DNA of 9,899 bases from contig JBBILU010000038.1 in the NCBI GenBank assembly GCA_037444775.1, positions 1-9,899 of the forward strand. The letters are read 5' to 3'. Each line of letters opens with the position of its first letter. Position 1 is the stretch's first letter. Position numbers and translations under genes: made by a program. Source of the stretch: JBBILU01 sp037444775. Lineage in GTDB: Bacteria; Patescibacteriota; Gracilibacteria; BD1-5; UBA6164. The notes beneath the pieces were generated by a model that saw only the letters and a list, made by a program, of their open reading frames with translations, was not told the DNA's origin and made no database searches. This document shows positions 8,469-9,899 of the stretch, one piece after another.

Positions 8469-8513
8469 CTATTTTATCGTACTGCCATAAACTATCTTGA
8501 TTTCTTTTTCTAA
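8469..8513 (-). pseudogene. Truncated LamG 3' end, unit 2
   Basis: Identical in sequence to the unit 1 fragment and 408 bp from it, again ending in TAG and joined directly to a small-peptide promoter. It is a non-coding remnant. Confidence 0.8.
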
Positions 8514-8520
8514 AGAAAAA

Positions 8521-8548
8521 TTTGATTATTTTATACTTTCTATACAAT
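8521..8548 (+). promoter_or_regulatory. Predicted promoter of small peptide 2
   Basis: Identical to the unit 1 promoter: TTTGAT/TTGATT at 8521-8527 and TACAAT at 8543-8548, with the leader hairpin starting 7 bases later at 8555. Confidence 0.45.
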
Positions 8549-8554
8549 ACTTTT

Positions 8555-8599
8555 GCTAATGAAAATTAGCTTTTATCTTTTAACCGCAAGTAAGGGGAT
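8555..8599 (+). promoter_or_regulatory. Leader of peptide 2 mRNA: 5' hairpin and SD-pairing segment
   Basis: The same GCTAAT-GAAA-ATTAGC hairpin (8555-8570). AUCUUUU (8575-8581) can again pair with AAGGGGAU (8592-8599). The loop between them differs in sequence and length from unit 1 while both pairing arms are unchanged. Confidence 0.45.
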
Positions 8600-8605
8600 A
8601 GTGTT

Positions 8606-8677
8606 ATGCTTCGCTTTATAGCAATCTTCATCGTGATTATGGTAATATTTTTGCTAACAGCAAATCATTGCTATTAA
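8606..8677 (+). CDS. Small hydrophobic membrane peptide 2 (candidate type I toxin)
   Basis: 23 residues beginning MLRFIAIFIV and ending NHCY, with AGGGGA 7 bp before the ATG and a terminator 7 bp after the stop. Compared with peptide 1, 19 of 72 bases differ, while the 146 bp just upstream do not differ at all. Changes are either silent or swap one hydrophobic residue for another across the predicted span; R3, LLT, N20, C22 and Y23 are kept. Both peptides use CGC for R3, a codon I find in no large gene here. Constant length, frame and character argue that it is translated. Its toxicity and membrane location are inferred. Confidence 0.65.
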   Translation: MLRFIAIFIVIMVIFLLTANHCY

Positions 8678-8684
8678 ATATCAC

Positions 8685-8719
8685 AAATAAAAAAGCCTCT
8701 AGGAAAGGCTTTTTTATTT
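8685..8719. terminator. Bidirectional terminator, unit 2
   Basis: Perfect 14-bp arms AAATAAAAAAGCCT and AGGCTTTTTTATTT around a 7-nt loop. Compared with unit 1 the third and fourth base pairs change from C-G, C-G to A-T, T-A, with both partners altered, so pairing was maintained while sequence drifted. Confidence 0.9.
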
Positions 8720-8772
8720 TATCATTTTAACAAGGAAGTATATGCTAAAACTTTATAGTAATCTTCATCAGT
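8689..8772 (-). ncRNA. Predicted antisense RNA 2 (candidate antitoxin)
   Basis: Predicted 84-nt RNA, again starting ACUGAU and ending at the shared terminator. It comes from a diverged copy (8731-8771) of the peptide 2 start region: GAUGAAGAUU and CUAUAAAG pair with codons 3-9, AGCAU with the start codon, and UUCCUU with the AAGGGG of the SD through two G-U pairs. The core match is 18 of 19 to its own peptide and 10 of 19 to peptide 1. Read forward, the copy is not a peptide gene (stop after 10 codons). Confidence 0.55.
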
Positions 8773-8778
8773 AAAAGT

Positions 8779-8807
8779 ATTATATAATTTTTTATTTCAA
8801 AAAGCAA
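8779..8807 (-). promoter_or_regulatory. Promoter of antisense RNA 2
   Basis: Minus strand TTGCTT (8807-8802), 17 bp, TATAAT (8784-8779), conserved with unit 1. It points away from the LamG stop codon and toward peptide 2. Confidence 0.65.
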
Positions 8808-8876
8808 ATTTTTTTGTAAAAAAGCTACCTCACCCTAGTCCTCTTCAAAGGAGAGGGAATAATAAAGAATTATCCC

Positions 8877-9899
8877 CTATTTTATCGTACTTCCATAAAC
8901 TTCCTTGATTTCTTTTTCTGATAATGCTCTATTATAAATTCTTAAATCCATAATTTTTCACTTCATATATGTTCAAGGGTATGCAGCAGCACAGTGGTGA
9001 GTAGCTCAGATATACATTTGAGTTATTGGATAACCTCAATAATTATGTTCTGAAATAGCTTTACTTTTAATATCTCAATTAATATAAAACTTTGATTCTA
9101 GTCACTTTTTGGTGAAGTGTCAAAAAAGTAACTTTGATCAGTCAAATCCAATACTTTCATCAGAAAGAGTTCTATTTACATTATAAGTTCATCAAGTTGG
9201 ATAAAATCAAACAAATTGTCATAATTTATTTCTTAATCAATATCTATATGCTTCTAGAATAGGTGCTTGACTTTTAGGTCAAAACTCACAGCCTATTCAA
9301 TCATCCACTACTCATTCAGCAATTGCTACTGATGAAATAGTTAAATCATTTCTGTCATAATCTAAATCTAAACTTGATCCTGCTAAGTTTTTCACTAAAA
9401 CATAGTTGTCTCAATCAAAATACATTCAATTAAAATAATCAAAGTTTCAACTTCTATAATCTCATTTACAATCTACTTGAATTCAAGATTTGTAACAATA
9501 TCAATGGTTATTGTATCCACTTAAATCTTTTAAAAGTAAATATCCTCAACTAGAAAAAGTAGTCTCCATATCCCAATATCCAACCAAACTATCATCCAAT
9601 TTTGCTAAATCTTTATTTTGCAAAAGCAATTTATCTCTGTTATAAATATTACTAAATAATTCTGAGCCTGATGAACTTGTGATTTCATCTCATTCTGCAA
9701 AAACTATTCTTGTTAAACTTGTTGTATTTCTTACATCAAAAGTTCCTGTAAAACTTTTATGCATTTCTGTTGAACCAGAATAAATTATTCATAAATCTGA
9801 TCCTAAACTTTTCATTGTGTAACCTGTGAGAGTTGAGGCTTGAACTTTTTGTGCTACTCCCTCTCTTGGGCTTAAGTAAGCTACATTTTCTCCCTCCAT
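8877..9899 (-). CDS. LamG-domain (concanavalin A-like) surface protein, 5' end missing
   Basis: At least 340 residues, open to the window edge. Residues about 103-335 form a LamG/concanavalin A-like lectin domain: DDSLVGYWDMETTF (102-115), LLKDLSGYNNHGYCY (122-136), MYFDGDNYVLV (159-169) and the terminal signature DLRIYNRALSEKEIKEVYGS (318-337). Four cysteines at 135, 144, 204 and 303 could form disulfides. Residues 1-100 are Ser/Thr/Gly-rich and unassigned. The first visible codon is ATG, but no signal peptide or prepilin leader follows, so the true start probably lies beyond the edge. Such proteins are usually secreted or surface-bound carbohydrate or adhesion proteins. Its 3' end is the source of the truncated copies in the tandem units. 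Confidence 0.85.

Larger units (their letters stand above)
8000..8919. repeat. 408-bp tandem repeat: two full units and a third partial copy
   Basis: Equivalent points recur every 408 bp: LamG-tail stop codons at 8061, 8469 and 8877; leader hairpins at 8147 and 8555. Positions 8029-8174 and 8437-8582 are identical over 146 bp. The third copy carries only the first segment (to about 8919) and continues into the intact LamG gene; in copies 1 and 2 homology to LamG stops at the AGAAAAAGAAATC stretch and a promoter follows instead. Each full unit contains a small peptide gene, a bidirectional terminator and a leftward RNA gene. Confidence 0.92.

Noticed and set aside
8000..8919. CRISPR array or diversity-generating retroelement.
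   Set aside because: The repeats are 408 bp with genes inside, not short repeats with spacers. There is no reverse transcriptase, and differences between element and peptide are not restricted to adenines.
5..9899. Mycoplasma-type code 4 (UGA as Trp) or many pseudogenes under the standard code.
   Set aside because: TGA falls on invariant glycines in P-loops, kinase G boxes and SAM motif I, while TGG serves the conserved Trp positions. All frames are otherwise intact.

Overview
The window reads as a single, very AT-rich chromosomal stretch from a Patescibacteria (CPR) bacterium that uses genetic code 25, with UGA read as glycine (Gracilibacteria/BD1-5 or Absconditabacteria/SR1). Every large gene is interrupted by in-frame TGA under the standard code. 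These codons fall on invariant glycines: two of the three in the Walker A motif GPPGTGKT of the AAA ATPase, the G1/G2 boxes of the histidine kinase, SAM motif I of the rRNA methyltransferase, and D-x-T-G-G of SecF. TGG still encodes the conserved tryptophans, so UGA is not Trp here. Arginine is almost always AGA.

Layout from left to right: exodeoxyribonuclease III (minus strand, complete); a 374-bp divergent gap with a repeated GC-richer motif; secF (plus) ending at a bidirectional terminator; rlmE-type 23S rRNA methyltransferase (minus); a divergently transcribed two-component pair (OmpR-type regulator, then sensor kinase, 2 bp apart); a convergent AAA_14/DUF4143-type ATPase (minus); and a single-domain classical AAA ATPase with a low-complexity N-terminus (minus). 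From 7736 to 8876 there is no large gene. The window ends in a LamG-domain surface protein (minus) that runs off the right edge.

The region 8000-8876 is the most interesting part. A unit of about 408 bp occurs twice in full, and its first segment occurs a third time as the real 3' end of the LamG gene. Each full unit holds: a truncated LamG tail; a rightward promoter; a leader hairpin at the predicted transcript 5' end; a Shine-Dalgarno; a 23-codon ORF for a one-span hydrophobic peptide; a perfect bidirectional terminator; and a leftward promoter (TTGCTT-17-TATAAT) predicted to make an 84-nt RNA that stops at the same terminator. The 5' part of that RNA is complementary to the SD, start codon and first ten codons of the peptide in its own unit (16/19 and 18/19 over the core) but not to the other unit's peptide (9-10/19). 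This is the organisation of a type I toxin-antitoxin pair (Ibs/Sib-, Zor/Orz-like), duplicated and diverged into two apparently specific pairs. I know of no such system described in this lineage. The RNAs, promoters and toxicity are inferred from sequence alone.

The other genes are housekeeping: DNA repair, protein export, ribosome maturation, signalling and protein remodelling. They show no Shine-Dalgarno that I can see, in contrast to the two small peptides.
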